The notes below the pieces were generated by a model. It searched no databases, was not told the origin of the DNA, and worked only from the letters and a program-made list of their open reading frames with translations. A program made the translations under genes and the position numbers. A DNA stretch of 64,000 nt from Mesorhizobium sp. WSM4904 (lineage in GTDB: Bacteria > Pseudomonadota > Alphaproteobacteria > Rhizobiales > Rhizobiaceae). Every line of letters begins with the position of its first letter. Position 1 is the first letter of the stretch. This document shows positions 37,343 through 45,900 of the stretch, piece after piece. The stretch spans positions 3,543,001 to 3,607,000 of the forward strand of contig NZ_CP121354.1 in NCBI RefSeq assembly GCF_029674545.1. The letters run 5' to 3'.

Positions 37343-38580
37343 GGCTTCACCCAGCTCCACTGCATGACGGGCATTGCCGGACGCCAGGCCTGCATGGACC
37401 CGACGGGCGAGGCGCGCGAAAGCGCGATGCGGGTGAGATCGCCGCCGCGCTTGTTGTGCTCACCGAGAAGCAGTGCCTCCATCTCCAGCGTGACCGCGTT
37501 GGCAACGAGCCGGCCGCCGGCGCGCAGCGCCTTGATCGCCTTCTCCAGCACGCCGGCATCGCTGCCTCCGCCGCCGATGAAGATGGCGTCGGGCGTCTCC
37601 AGTTTGGCCAAGGCCTTGGGGGCCTTGCCTTCGATCACGACAAGGCCGGGCACGCCGCAATGCGCCGCGTTACGGTGGATGCGTGCGGCGCGCTCGCTGT
37701 CGGCCTCGACAGCAATGGCGCGCATCGAGGGATGGGCCAGCATCCACTCGATGCCGATCGACCCCGAGCCGGCGCCGATATCCCACAACAGCTCGCCGCG
37801 CCGCGGCGCCAGCGCCGACAGCGTGATGGCGCGGATCTCGCGCTTGGTGATCTGGCCGTCATGCTCGAACAGATGGTCGGCAAGGCCGACGGTCAAGGGC
37901 AGGATGCGCGCGTCCGGCGTCGATTCAATTTCGAGCGCCAGCACGTTGAGCGGATTGATGTTTTCGAGATCGAAGGCGTCGGCGCAAGCGGTTCGATGTG
38001 CTTCATCCGGACCGCCGAGCACTTCGAGGACCGTCAATCGCGACGGCCCGAAGCCGAGTTCTTCCAGCAGTCCGGCAATGGCGGCCGGTGCGTCGCCGTC
38101 GGATGTGAGCGCAAGAATACGCGCGCCAGCGTGGAGCAGGGGTCGGATCAGGTCAATCGAATGGCCGTGCAGCGAGATGGTCTCGACATCCTGCAGCGCC
38201 CAGCCGAGACGGGATGCCGCCAGCGACAGCGACGACGGCGCCGGCAGGACCATCATCTCATCCGGCTTGACCTTGCGCGCCAGCGTGACGCCGACGCCGT
38301 GGAAGAAAGGATCGCCCGAGGCGAGCACGCAGACGTTTTTGCCCGCGAGCGCCAGCACGTCGCGCATTGCGGCGTCGAAGGGTGACGGCCACGCGCGCAC
38401 CTCGCCCTTGGCCAAACCTGAGACGAGCCCGAGATGCCGCTTGCCGCCAAAGACGACCGCGGCCTCGGCAATCCGCTGCTTGGCCTCGTCGCCGAGACCC
38501 GCTACACCGTCCTCGCCGATGCCGACCACGGTCAGCCATCTCGAGACCGGCTTGGCAATGCGCGGACCTTTAGCAGGCAT
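37339..38580 (-). CDS. cobL: Precorrin-6Y C5,15-methyltransferase (decarboxylating)
   Basis: 413-residue fusion of a CbiE-like N-terminal methylase (WLTVVGIGEDGVAGLGDEAK; CVLASGDPFFHGVGVTLAR) and a CbiT-like C-terminal methylase (LLWDIGAGSGSIGIEWMLAH; AIFIGGGGSDAGVLEKAIKAL). It methylates C-5 and C-15 and decarboxylates the acetate at ring C, giving precorrin-8X for CobH. The start is the ATG at 38580; the longer frame to 38670 lies inside cobK on the other strand. Its start codon touches that of the divergent cobK, so it has no promoter region of its own. Confidence 0.94.
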   Translation of the reverse strand: MPAKGPRIAKPVSRWLTVVGIGEDGVAGLGDEAKQRIAEAAVVFGGKRHLGLVSGLAKGEVRAWPSPFDAAMRDVLALAGKNVCVLASGDPFFHGVGVTLARKVKPDEMMVLPAPSSLSLAASRLGWALQDVETISLHGHSIDLIRPLLHAGARILALTSDGDAPAAIAGLLEELGFGPSRLTVLEVLGGPDEAHRTACADAFDLENINPLNVLALEIESTPDARILPLTVGLADHLFEHDGQITKREIRAITLSALAPRRGELLWDIGAGSGSIGIEWMLAHPSMRAIAVEADSERAARIHRNAAHCGVPGLVVIEGKAPKALAKLETPDAIFIGGGGSDAGVLEKAIKALRAGGRLVANAVTLEMEALLLGEHNKRGGDLTRIALSRASPVGSMQAWRPAMPVMQWSWVKP

Positions 38581-38581
38581 G

Positions 38582-39349
38582 ATGACCCACCGCATTCTGA
38601 TCCTCGGCGGAACCACGGAGGCCCGGCAGCTGGCGGGCAAGCTGGCTCGCCGGGAGGATTTCTCGATCACGCTGTCGCTTGCCGGCCGTACCGAAAGTCC
38701 CGTGCCGCAGGGCGTGCCCGTTCGTACCGGCGGCTTTGGCGGCGCGGAAGGGCTGGCAGGCTATCTCCGTGAAGAACACATCGATCTGCTGATCGACGCG
38801 ACGCATCCTTACGCTGCGCGCATTTCGGCCAATGCCGCTGAAGCGGCCAGGCAAACCGGTTTGCCGATTCTCGCCCTGCGTCGCCCAGGCTGGGAGCCGG
38901 TCGCGGGCGATCGCTGGACGCTCGTCGACAGCGTCACCGAAGCGGCCAGCGCGCTTGGCACGGTCCCGCGCCGTGTCTTCCTGGCGATCGGCCGGCAGGA
39001 AGCCGGCGCTTTCGAGACCGCGCAGCAGCACCGCTATCTGATCCGCAGCGTCGACCCGGTCGAGCCGAGGCTGGCTGTTCCCGATGCGCTGTATCTGCTG
39101 GCGCGCGGGCCGTTTGTGGAAGCCAACGAACGGACGCTGTTCGAGCGGTACGGCATCGATGCCGTCGTGTCGAAGAACAGCGGTGGTGACGCGACCTACG
39201 GCAAGATCGCCGCGGCGCGGGCGCTCGGCATCGAGGTGATCATGGTCCGCCGACCGCCCTTGCCGGACGTTGCCTCGGCTGAAACCGTCAATCAACTGGC
39301 CGAGATGGTCGATCATTTTTTCGACCCTGTTGCCGACCGCGGCGTGTAG
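38582..39349 (+). CDS. cobK: Precorrin-6A (6x) reductase
   Basis: NADPH-dependent reduction of precorrin-6A to 6B (6Y). 255 residues from the second of two adjacent ATGs (38579 and 38582): HRILILGGTTEARQLAGKLA at the N-terminus, DLLIDATHPYAARISANAAEAA, VFLAIGRQEAGAF and YGIDAVVSKNSGGDATYGKIAAARALGIEVIMV are family signatures. It is the only cob gene on the plus strand; it is divergent from cobL with start codons side by side and overlaps the 3' end of cobJ by 37 bases. Confidence 0.93.
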   Translation: MTHRILILGGTTEARQLAGKLARREDFSITLSLAGRTESPVPQGVPVRTGGFGGAEGLAGYLREEHIDLLIDATHPYAARISANAAEAARQTGLPILALRRPGWEPVAGDRWTLVDSVTEAASALGTVPRRVFLAIGRQEAGAFETAQQHRYLIRSVDPVEPRLAVPDALYLLARGPFVEANERTLFERYGIDAVVSKNSGGDATYGKIAAARALGIEVIMVRRPPLPDVASAETVNQLAEMVDHFFDPVADRGV

Positions 39350-40077
39350 ACCAGCGCGGGCTGTTCGCCGCGCTTGATGATGCGGGTTTCGGGCGAGCCG
39401 ATGATGATGCAGGTGGCCATGTCGGCCTTCGCCGTATCGGCATCCGCCAGCAGAAACACCTCGATCCGCTCGTCCGGCCGGCCAGCGGCGCGGCCGAAGA
39501 TCACCGGCGTGGTCCCTGGCAGGATGGCCTTCAGGCATTCGAAGGCTCGGCCGAGTTGCCAGGGCCGCGCCTTGCTGATCGGATTGTAGAGGGCGATGAC
39601 GAAGCCCGCGCCGGCAGCCGCCAGCAGGCGAAGCTCGATCAGGTCCCACGGCTTTAGATTGTCCGAGAGCGATATGGCGCAGAAATCGTGGCCGAGCGGC
39701 GCGCCGATGCGAGCGGCTACCGCGAGCATCGCCGTGATGCCGGGCACCACCGCAAGATCGATCGCGCGCCATTCTTGCGGCCCGGCTTCGATCGCCTCGC
39801 AGACGGCTGCCGCCATGGCGAACACCCCGGGATCGCCGCCGGAAACGACGGCGACATTGTGGCCTTCGGCGGCCTTGGCCAGCGCCTCGTTGGAGCGAGC
39901 GAGCTCCTCGCGGTTATCGGAGGCGACGCGGGTCTGGTCCTCTCGCAGCTCGAGCCGGTCGAGATAAGGCTTGTAGCCATAGAAGAAGGAAGCCTCGGCC
40001 ACGGCGCGGCTTGCCTCAGGCGTGACCTGGTCGGCATTGCCGGGACCGAGGCCGATAACGGTGATACGGCCGCTCAT
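39313..40077 (-). CDS. cobJ: Precorrin-3B C17-methyltransferase
   Basis: Methylates C-17 and triggers ring contraction to give precorrin-4. 254 residues with ITVIGLGPGNADQVTPEAS, YFLDRLELREDQ-type segment (GYKPYLDRLELRE), VAVVSGGDPGVFAMAAAVCEA, VPGITAMLAVAARIGAPLGHDF and ALYNPISKARPWQL. Its 3' end overlaps the cobK 3' end in the opposite direction, so the two messages are complementary there. ATGA overlap with cobI. Confidence 0.95.
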   Translation of the reverse strand: MSGRITVIGLGPGNADQVTPEASRAVAEASFFYGYKPYLDRLELREDQTRVASDNREELARSNEALAKAAEGHNVAVVSGGDPGVFAMAAAVCEAIEAGPQEWRAIDLAVVPGITAMLAVAARIGAPLGHDFCAISLSDNLKPWDLIELRLLAAAGAGFVIALYNPISKARPWQLGRAFECLKAILPGTTPVIFGRAAGRPDERIEVFLLADADTAKADMATCIIIGSPETRIIKRGEQPALVYTPRSATGSKK

Positions 40078-40832
40078 GGCTTTGCTCCGCAGGCCCCGGG
40101 GCGGGCGGACCAGCCGGCGACCAGAACGATGGCGAAATAGGGCGCCTTGTCGTCCGGCTTTTCGGCAAGCCGCATGGAGACGCTGCCCAGCATCGTGCCG
40201 CGCTCGACATAGACGGCTTTTGCCAGCTTGCCCGTCGCTTCCAGCGCGCGGCGGATCTTCGGCAGGTTGCGGCCGACCTTCATGATCACGGCGGCATCGG
40301 TGTCGGCCAGCCGGCGGGTCAGCTCGAACTCGCTCATCGTGCCGGGAAGCACGGTCAGCACGTCGTCGCCCTGGACGATCGGCAGGCCGGTGGCCGACCA
40401 GCAGCCGGACATGGCGGTGATGCCGGGGATGACCTCGGTCGGGAAGCGATGCGCCAACCGGACATGCAGGTGCATGTAGGAGCCGTAGAAGAGCGGATCG
40501 CCCTCCGACAGCACCGCAACCATCCTGCCAGCGCCGAGATGCCCGGCGACCTGTTCGGCCGACTGCTCGTAGAAATCGGCGATCTGCGAGCGGTAGTCGT
40601 CGTGATCCTTGTCGATCTCGGTCGTCACCGGATAAAGCAGCGGCAGCTCGATCATGTCCGGACGGAAGCGCGTCTCGACGATGGTCCGCGCATTGCTGTT
40701 GTTGCCGCGTTTGGCGAAATAGGCGACGACGTCGGCCTCGGCCAATGCCCGCGCGGCCTTCAGCGTCAAAAGTTCCGGATCGCCGGGGCCGGTGCCGACG
40801 CCGACAAGCCGGCCTTTTACAATCGCGTTCAC
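40074..40832 (-). CDS. cobI: Precorrin-2 C20-methyltransferase
   Basis: Adds the C-20 methyl group to precorrin-2 to make precorrin-3A. 252 residues: LVGVGTGPGDPELLTLKAARAL, VVAYFAKRGNNSNARTI, VAVLSEGDPLFYGSYMHLHVRL (SAM loop) and VIPGITAMSGCWSATGLPI. It provides the substrate for CobG, whose gene lies two genes upstream in the operon. It shares four-base overlaps with cobH and cobJ. Confidence 0.96.
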   Translation of the reverse strand: MNAIVKGRLVGVGTGPGDPELLTLKAARALAEADVVAYFAKRGNNSNARTIVETRFRPDMIELPLLYPVTTEIDKDHDDYRSQIADFYEQSAEQVAGHLGAGRMVAVLSEGDPLFYGSYMHLHVRLAHRFPTEVIPGITAMSGCWSATGLPIVQGDDVLTVLPGTMSEFELTRRLADTDAAVIMKVGRNLPKIRRALEATGKLAKAVYVERGTMLGSVSMRLAEKPDDKAPYFAIVLVAGWSARPGACGAKP

Positions 40833-41461
40833 AGGCCCGGCCTCGCCAATGCGTTGAGCGCCGCAGCGGTCATGGCGCTGCCGCCGAGCCTGCCACGCAC
40901 GATGGCGTAGGGCACGCCGTAGGAATTCTCGGCCAGCGCATCCTTCGATTCGGCGGCTCCGACGAAGCCGACCGGCATGCCGATGATCGCGGCGGGCTTA
41001 GGCGCGCCATCGCGCAGCTTTTCCAGCAGATAGAAGAGCGCGGTCGGCGCATTGCCGATGGCGACGACCGATCCGGCCATACGCTCGCCCCAAAGATCGA
41101 TGGCCGCGGCCGAGCGGGTGTTGCCGATTGCCTTGGCGATCTCGGCGGTGCGCGGGTCGCGCAGCGTGCAGATCACCTCATTGCCGGCAGGCAGGCGGGC
41201 ACGGGTGACGCCGTGCGCGACCATTTCGGCATCGCAGAAGATCGGCGCGCCGGCGGCGAGCGCGGTCCGGGCGGCGGCAACGAAATCGCCGGAGAAGACG
41301 AAATGGCTGGCGGCTTCGACCTGGCCGCAGGCGTGGATCATGCGGATCGCGACATCCGCTTCGGTCTCGGAGAAGCGCGACAGGTCGGCCTCGGCGCGGA
41401 TGATGGCAAAAGAGCGCTCGTAGATCGCCATCCCGTCATGAATATAGTCGTAGGCGGCCAT
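40829..41461 (-). CDS. cobH: Precorrin-8X methylmutase
   Basis: Moves the C-11 methyl group to C-12, turning precorrin-8X into hydrogenobyrinic acid. 210 residues. The catalytic His is at residue 43 in RMIHACGQ, the same number as in the characterised P. denitrificans enzyme. Other signatures are GAPIFCDAEMVAHGV, GNAPTALFYLLE and GMPVGFVGAAESKDAL. It lies two bases after cobG. Confidence 0.96.
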   Translation of the reverse strand: MAAYDYIHDGMAIYERSFAIIRAEADLSRFSETEADVAIRMIHACGQVEAASHFVFSGDFVAAARTALAAGAPIFCDAEMVAHGVTRARLPAGNEVICTLRDPRTAEIAKAIGNTRSAAAIDLWGERMAGSVVAIGNAPTALFYLLEKLRDGAPKPAAIIGMPVGFVGAAESKDALAENSYGVPYAIVRGRLGGSAMTAAALNALARPGL

Positions 41462-41463
41462 TT

Positions 41464-42954
41464 TCAGTTCCGTCGATAGAGTTCGGCGACGCCGGCCGCG
41501 CCAAGCCTTGCCAGGCAGGCGGCGGCGGTCTCGCCGGGATGTCGTGCGCTGCGAATTGCAGCGGCAATGCCGGCAACCCCGCGCGCGGCGTCATAGCCCG
41601 GCCTGTATCCGGCAGGAAGGGCCTTTGCCGTCCCGTCCACGACAAGTCCGGCTCCGTTTTCGTCGCCGACAAGGGTGAGCGCCGCCGGGCCGGGATGGGC
41701 GCAGCCCTTGGCGCAGCCGGAGACGTGCAGGGTGATGGAGGTATCGAAGACGTCGGCGCTTTCGGTCGCGATCGTCTCGGCGATGGCGCGGGCGGCAATG
41801 CGGCCGGAAGCGCAAGCCGGCGCGCCAGGACAAGCGGCGATGCGGGTGCGCGGGTCGGCGGGGGAGGTGACGAAGCCGAGGGTAGCGGCGGAGGTTTGCA
41901 GCGAAGCGCAGGCTGATGAGGAGAGGCCGAGGAAGAGCAGGGCGCGGCCGGGCGCCAAGCGGATTTCGGTGGAGCCGCGTTGCAGGACTTGCCCCACGAG
42001 TTCGATGAGAGGCTGCGCCGGCATGCTGCCGAAGGGCAGGCCGATGCCAAGGGCGTGCGCTGCGTTCAGGTCGAAAAGGCCAATCGGCGCGCGATGGCGC
42101 TCTACGGCGCCCCCCTCTGTCCTGCCGGACATCTCCCCCTCTAGGGGGGAGATCAGGCCGGCGCGGCCGCTTTCGCCAATCGCCGAGGTCGGAACATGCG
42201 GGTTGGCTGCAGAGAGGGAGCCGGCGGCGAAGCTGCCAATCTCCCCCCTTGTGGGGGAGATGTCCGGCAGGACAGAGGGGGGCGCGAAGGAATGCCAGCC
42301 TGCGAGCGAGACCAACTGCCGCTCTGTCAAATCCTGCGTGTGTGCCTCACGTCCTTTTTCGGCAACCATCCTCAGCGCCGCAACAGCGATGTCGCGCGCG
42401 GCATCCGCATCGACCGTCGCGAGTGGCTTCGCACCAAGCGCGTCGCCGGCAACCGACACGCTCCACTGGACGCCCGCCGTGGTCTGCACCGCCTTCAGCC
42501 GCACATCGGCCGTAAGCGCTTCCAAACCCAACTGCCCGCCGCCGTCGACAACCACCGAAACCTTCGGTCCCAGCCTTGCCGTCAGCCCAGCCTCCTCGAT
42601 AGCCGCCCTGATCCGCTGGGCCAGCGGGCGCGGGTCGGCCACCTCTTGGGGATCGATGCCTGCCAGCGGTCCAAGCTCGACCGGAACGCCCGTGCGCACC
42701 GCAATGCCAAGCGCATCCACCTCCGCCGCCAGCAGCCGCGCGCTTTCCGCCGTCAGCCCGCGGATCTGCAAGCTGCCGCGCGCGGTCACTTCCATGATGC
42801 CGTTGCCGTGGCGCAAGGCGGATTCGCCGAGGCCGATCAGTGATCCGGGCGAAAGTCCTCCAGCGACCGGGTTGAGCCGCACCAGCAGCCCGTCGCCGGT
42901 CTGCATCGGCGCACTGAGGGCAGGGCAGGCGCCGCGCCGTGAAAACGCGTTCAT
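41464..42954 (-). CDS. cobG: Precorrin-3B synthase, with an in-frame palindromic insertion
   Basis: Oxygen-dependent hydroxylation and lactone formation on precorrin-3A; its presence shows the aerobic pathway. 496 residues from the ATG at 42954, which overlaps the cobN stop. Like nitrite/sulfite reductases it has two ferredoxin-like halves and a [4Fe-4S] site, here ACPGAPACASGR and VSGCAKGCAHPGP. The N-terminal part starts CPALSAPMQTGDGLLVRLNP. Residues about 224-283 are encoded by a palindromic repeat (42107-42285) and read PPSVLPDIS ... GEMSGRTEGG; they fall in the linker between the two halves. The rest looks intact, so the enzyme may be active. Confidence 0.92.
   Translation of the reverse strand: MNAFSRRGACPALSAPMQTGDGLLVRLNPVAGGLSPGSLIGLGESALRHGNGIMEVTARGSLQIRGLTAESARLLAAEVDALGIAVRTGVPVELGPLAGIDPQEVADPRPLAQRIRAAIEEAGLTARLGPKVSVVVDGGGQLGLEALTADVRLKAVQTTAGVQWSVSVAGDALGAKPLATVDADAARDIAVAALRMVAEKGREAHTQDLTERQLVSLAGWHSFAPPSVLPDISPTRGEIGSFAAGSLSAANPHVPTSAIGESGRAGLISPLEGEMSGRTEGGAVERHRAPIGLFDLNAAHALGIGLPFGSMPAQPLIELVGQVLQRGSTEIRLAPGRALLFLGLSSSACASLQTSAATLGFVTSPADPRTRIAACPGAPACASGRIAARAIAETIATESADVFDTSITLHVSGCAKGCAHPGPAALTLVGDENGAGLVVDGTAKALPAGYRPGYDAARGVAGIAAAIRSARHPGETAAACLARLGAAGVAELYRRN
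42107..42285. repeat. In-frame palindromic element, copy A (in cobG)
   Basis: 179 bp with terminal inverted repeats of about 32 bp: the left arm starts GCGCCCCCCTCTGTCCTGCC at 42107 and the right arm ends with its exact complement at 42285. Each arm also carries a small hairpin of its own (ATCTCCCCC... and ...GGGGGAGAT). The centre is not repeated. It is translated without stops as part of CobG. Confidence 0.9.
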
Positions 42955-45900
42955 GCCGCTACCTCGCTTGCCTGCGCCTTGGCGATCAAGGCCGCGAGAT
43001 CGTCGTCGATCGAATTGCGGAGCGGATGCCAAAGCCCGCGCCGCCGCGCCGACAGGAACCGCTCGGCGATGACTTTTGCTGCGGCTGGGTTCTCGCGCAG
43101 CAGGAAGGCGCGGACGTCAGGGTTGCCAACATAGGCGTCATGCACCGCCTCGATCAGCGCGCCCGAAATGGCGTGCGTCGTCTCGGCGAAGCCGACGAGA
43201 CGGTCGACCGTCTCGGCGAATTCGGAGGCGCCGCGCGGGCCGTGGCGCATCTGGCCGGCGATGAAGCGCGGGTTGATGGCACGCGCCCGCACCACGCGGG
43301 ACACCGCTTCACTGACCGAGCGCGGCTTCGGCTTCTTCGGATCGGTCGTGTCGAGCACGATGACGTCGGCATTCCTGCCAAGGGCAGCAAGCGCGGCCGA
43401 AAATCCGCCGATAAAGGCGACGTCGGCCGAGCCTTCGAGGATGTCGCGCCCCGGATCATCGCCGGTATGGACGAGAAGATCGGCCTCGGCGATGCGGCCC
43501 TCGAAAGCGCCGGGTGCCGCAACCGCTTCGCCGTCGGCGCCGCCATAGGCGTGCGAGGTGGCCTCGAGATAGGCGCGGCCGATCTCCTCGCGCGCCCCCC
43601 ATTCGCCGCGCGACAGCAATTCCTCGACGCCCGCGCCGTAGGTTCCTGGCGAGGTGCCGAAAATGCGCGGGCCGACCTTGCCCCGAGCGCGGGTCGTTGC
43701 AGCGAGGGGATTTTCGGTATCGTCCTCGTCGCGGCTCGCAACCGCGTTGGCGGCGGCGTCTATCAGCGCGATCTGGGTCGGGAACATGTCACGGAACAGG
43801 CCTGAAATGCGCCAAGTGACGTCGACGCGCGGGCGGCCGAGCGTCGCCGGCGGCAGCACCTCGATACCGGTGACGCGCCCGGTCGCGGCATCCCATTGCG
43901 GCCGGCAGCCCATCAGCGCCAGGCCTTGCGCGATCTCCTCGCCGCCCGTGCGCAAAGAGGCCGAGCCCCAGAGGTCGATGACCAGCGAACGGGGCCAGTC
44001 GCCATGGCTCTGCATGTAGCTCCGCACGACTTCTTCCGCCGCCGCCTGGCCAAGATCATAGGCGGTCGGCGTCGGCATGGTGCGCGGGTCGGAGGTGAAG
44101 AGGTTGCGGCCGGTGGGCAGCACGTCGGAACGGCCGCGCGCCGGCGCGCCGGCCGGGCCTGCCCTGACGTGGCGGCCGTCGAGAGCGGCGAGCAAGGCAG
44201 CCTTTTCGGCCGCCGCGCTTTGCTGGCGCAGCGGATCTGCTTCGTCTTGCGGCGCGCGGCCGTAGACATGCAGCCCGTCCTTCACCGCGAAATCCTTGAG
44301 GTCGCAAAGCCAGGCGTCGATGCGGCGCAGCGCTTCGTCCGGCGCATCAGTGCCGGCAACGCCAGCCTCCGCCGCAAGACCGGACTTCTGTGCGGTCTCG
44401 ACGATCAGCTTCGCCAGCCGATCGCGGCGGCGACGGTCGAGCCCGTCGGCCTGGGCGTATTCGTCGACAAGACGCTCGAGGCGCTGCTGTGCTTCGTCCA
44501 GACCGGCGCCGGTGAGCGGCGGCGGCAGATGGCCGAGCGTGACGGCCGAGATGCGGCGCTTGGCCTGTGCCGCCTCGCCGGGATTGGAGACGATGAAGGG
44601 ATAGACGACCGGCAGCGAGCCGGTGACGATCTCCGGAAAGCAGGTGTCGGAGAGCGCGACCGTCTTGCCCGGCAGCCACTCCAGCGTGCCGTGCGCGCCG
44701 ACATGGACGATTGCGTGCACGCCGAGCGATTTCTGCAGCCAGAGGCCAAAGGCGATGAGCTCGTGGCGCGGGGGCAGCGTCGGGTCGTGGTAATCGGCGC
44801 GGCGGTCGGCGGAACGGCCGCGGTCGGGGGCGAGAGCGACGGTGACGTTGCCGAAGGTCGCGGCGCGGAAGGGGAAGCCTGGCGAGGTGCCTGCCTGCAA
44901 AGCACGGCGTTCTGTCGCGCCCCCCTCTGTCCTGCCGGACATCTCCCCCACACCGGGGGAGATCAGCAGTTCGGACGCTGGCTTCCCCCTTGCAACGTTT
45001 GTGATTGGCGAAAGCGCAGGCGATAGCTCAATCTCCCCCCTCGTGAGGGAGATGTCCGGCAGGACAGAGGGGGGCGCATTGACGTGATCTTCGTCGTTGG
45101 CCTTTCCCCATGCCGCCTCCAGCGTATCGCGCGCCGGCTCCGGCAGTTCGACCGAAAAGGCTAGGTATTCCTCCAAAGAAACGCCGTGCCCACCCACCTC
45201 CAGCGCATCCAGCAACGCGCGCGGCGATTGCGGAATCCCATCAACCGCATAGCCTTGTTCCTTCAGGTCATGCAGCATGGCGAGCACGCTCGACGGCACG
45301 TCAAGCCCGACGGCATAGCCTGTACGCCCGGGTGCGCTCGGGTAGTCCGGGATCAGGATCACCAGCTTGCGCTCGGCCCGCTCAGTCTGCCGCAGGCGAA
45401 CGAAGGCCGCGACGCGCTTGGCGACCTGCGCGACCCGATCGGCCTCCGGCCGGTTGGCGAAGGCGCGGAAGGCGAGCGCCGGATCGGTTTCAACCTCGCC
45501 CTTGAAGGCGATCGCGCCGGCCAGGATGCGGCCGTCGAGCTCCGGCAGCACGACATGCATGGCAAGGTCGGCGGGCGCCAGGCCGCGCTGGTTCTTCTCC
45601 CAGATCTCGCGCCTCGTCGTGGCGACGATGACCTGGAATACAGGCACGCCGGCGCGGTCGAAGAGCGTTTCTGCGCCCGGCTCGGCGCCGGAGGCGAAGG
45701 CGGTGGCGGTGATGATGGCGGCAGGGTTCAGCGAGGTGAAAGCGGTTTCGACAAAGGCCAAGGACGCCGGATCCTTGAGGCTGGAAACGAAGATCGGCGC
45801 TGGAGTCATGCCTTGCAGCCTCAACGCTTCCGCGAGAGCGTCGATCGGCGCGACGTCGGCTGCCAGCAGCATCGAGCGGTAGAAGAGGATGGGGACAACA

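Noticed and set aside
36974..38578. Long plus-strand extension upstream of cobK
   Set aside because: The open frame runs for 535 codons before the cobK start but lies opposite cobL and cobE and has Ser/Ala/Arg-rich text without domains; only the part from 38582 matches precorrin-6A reductase.
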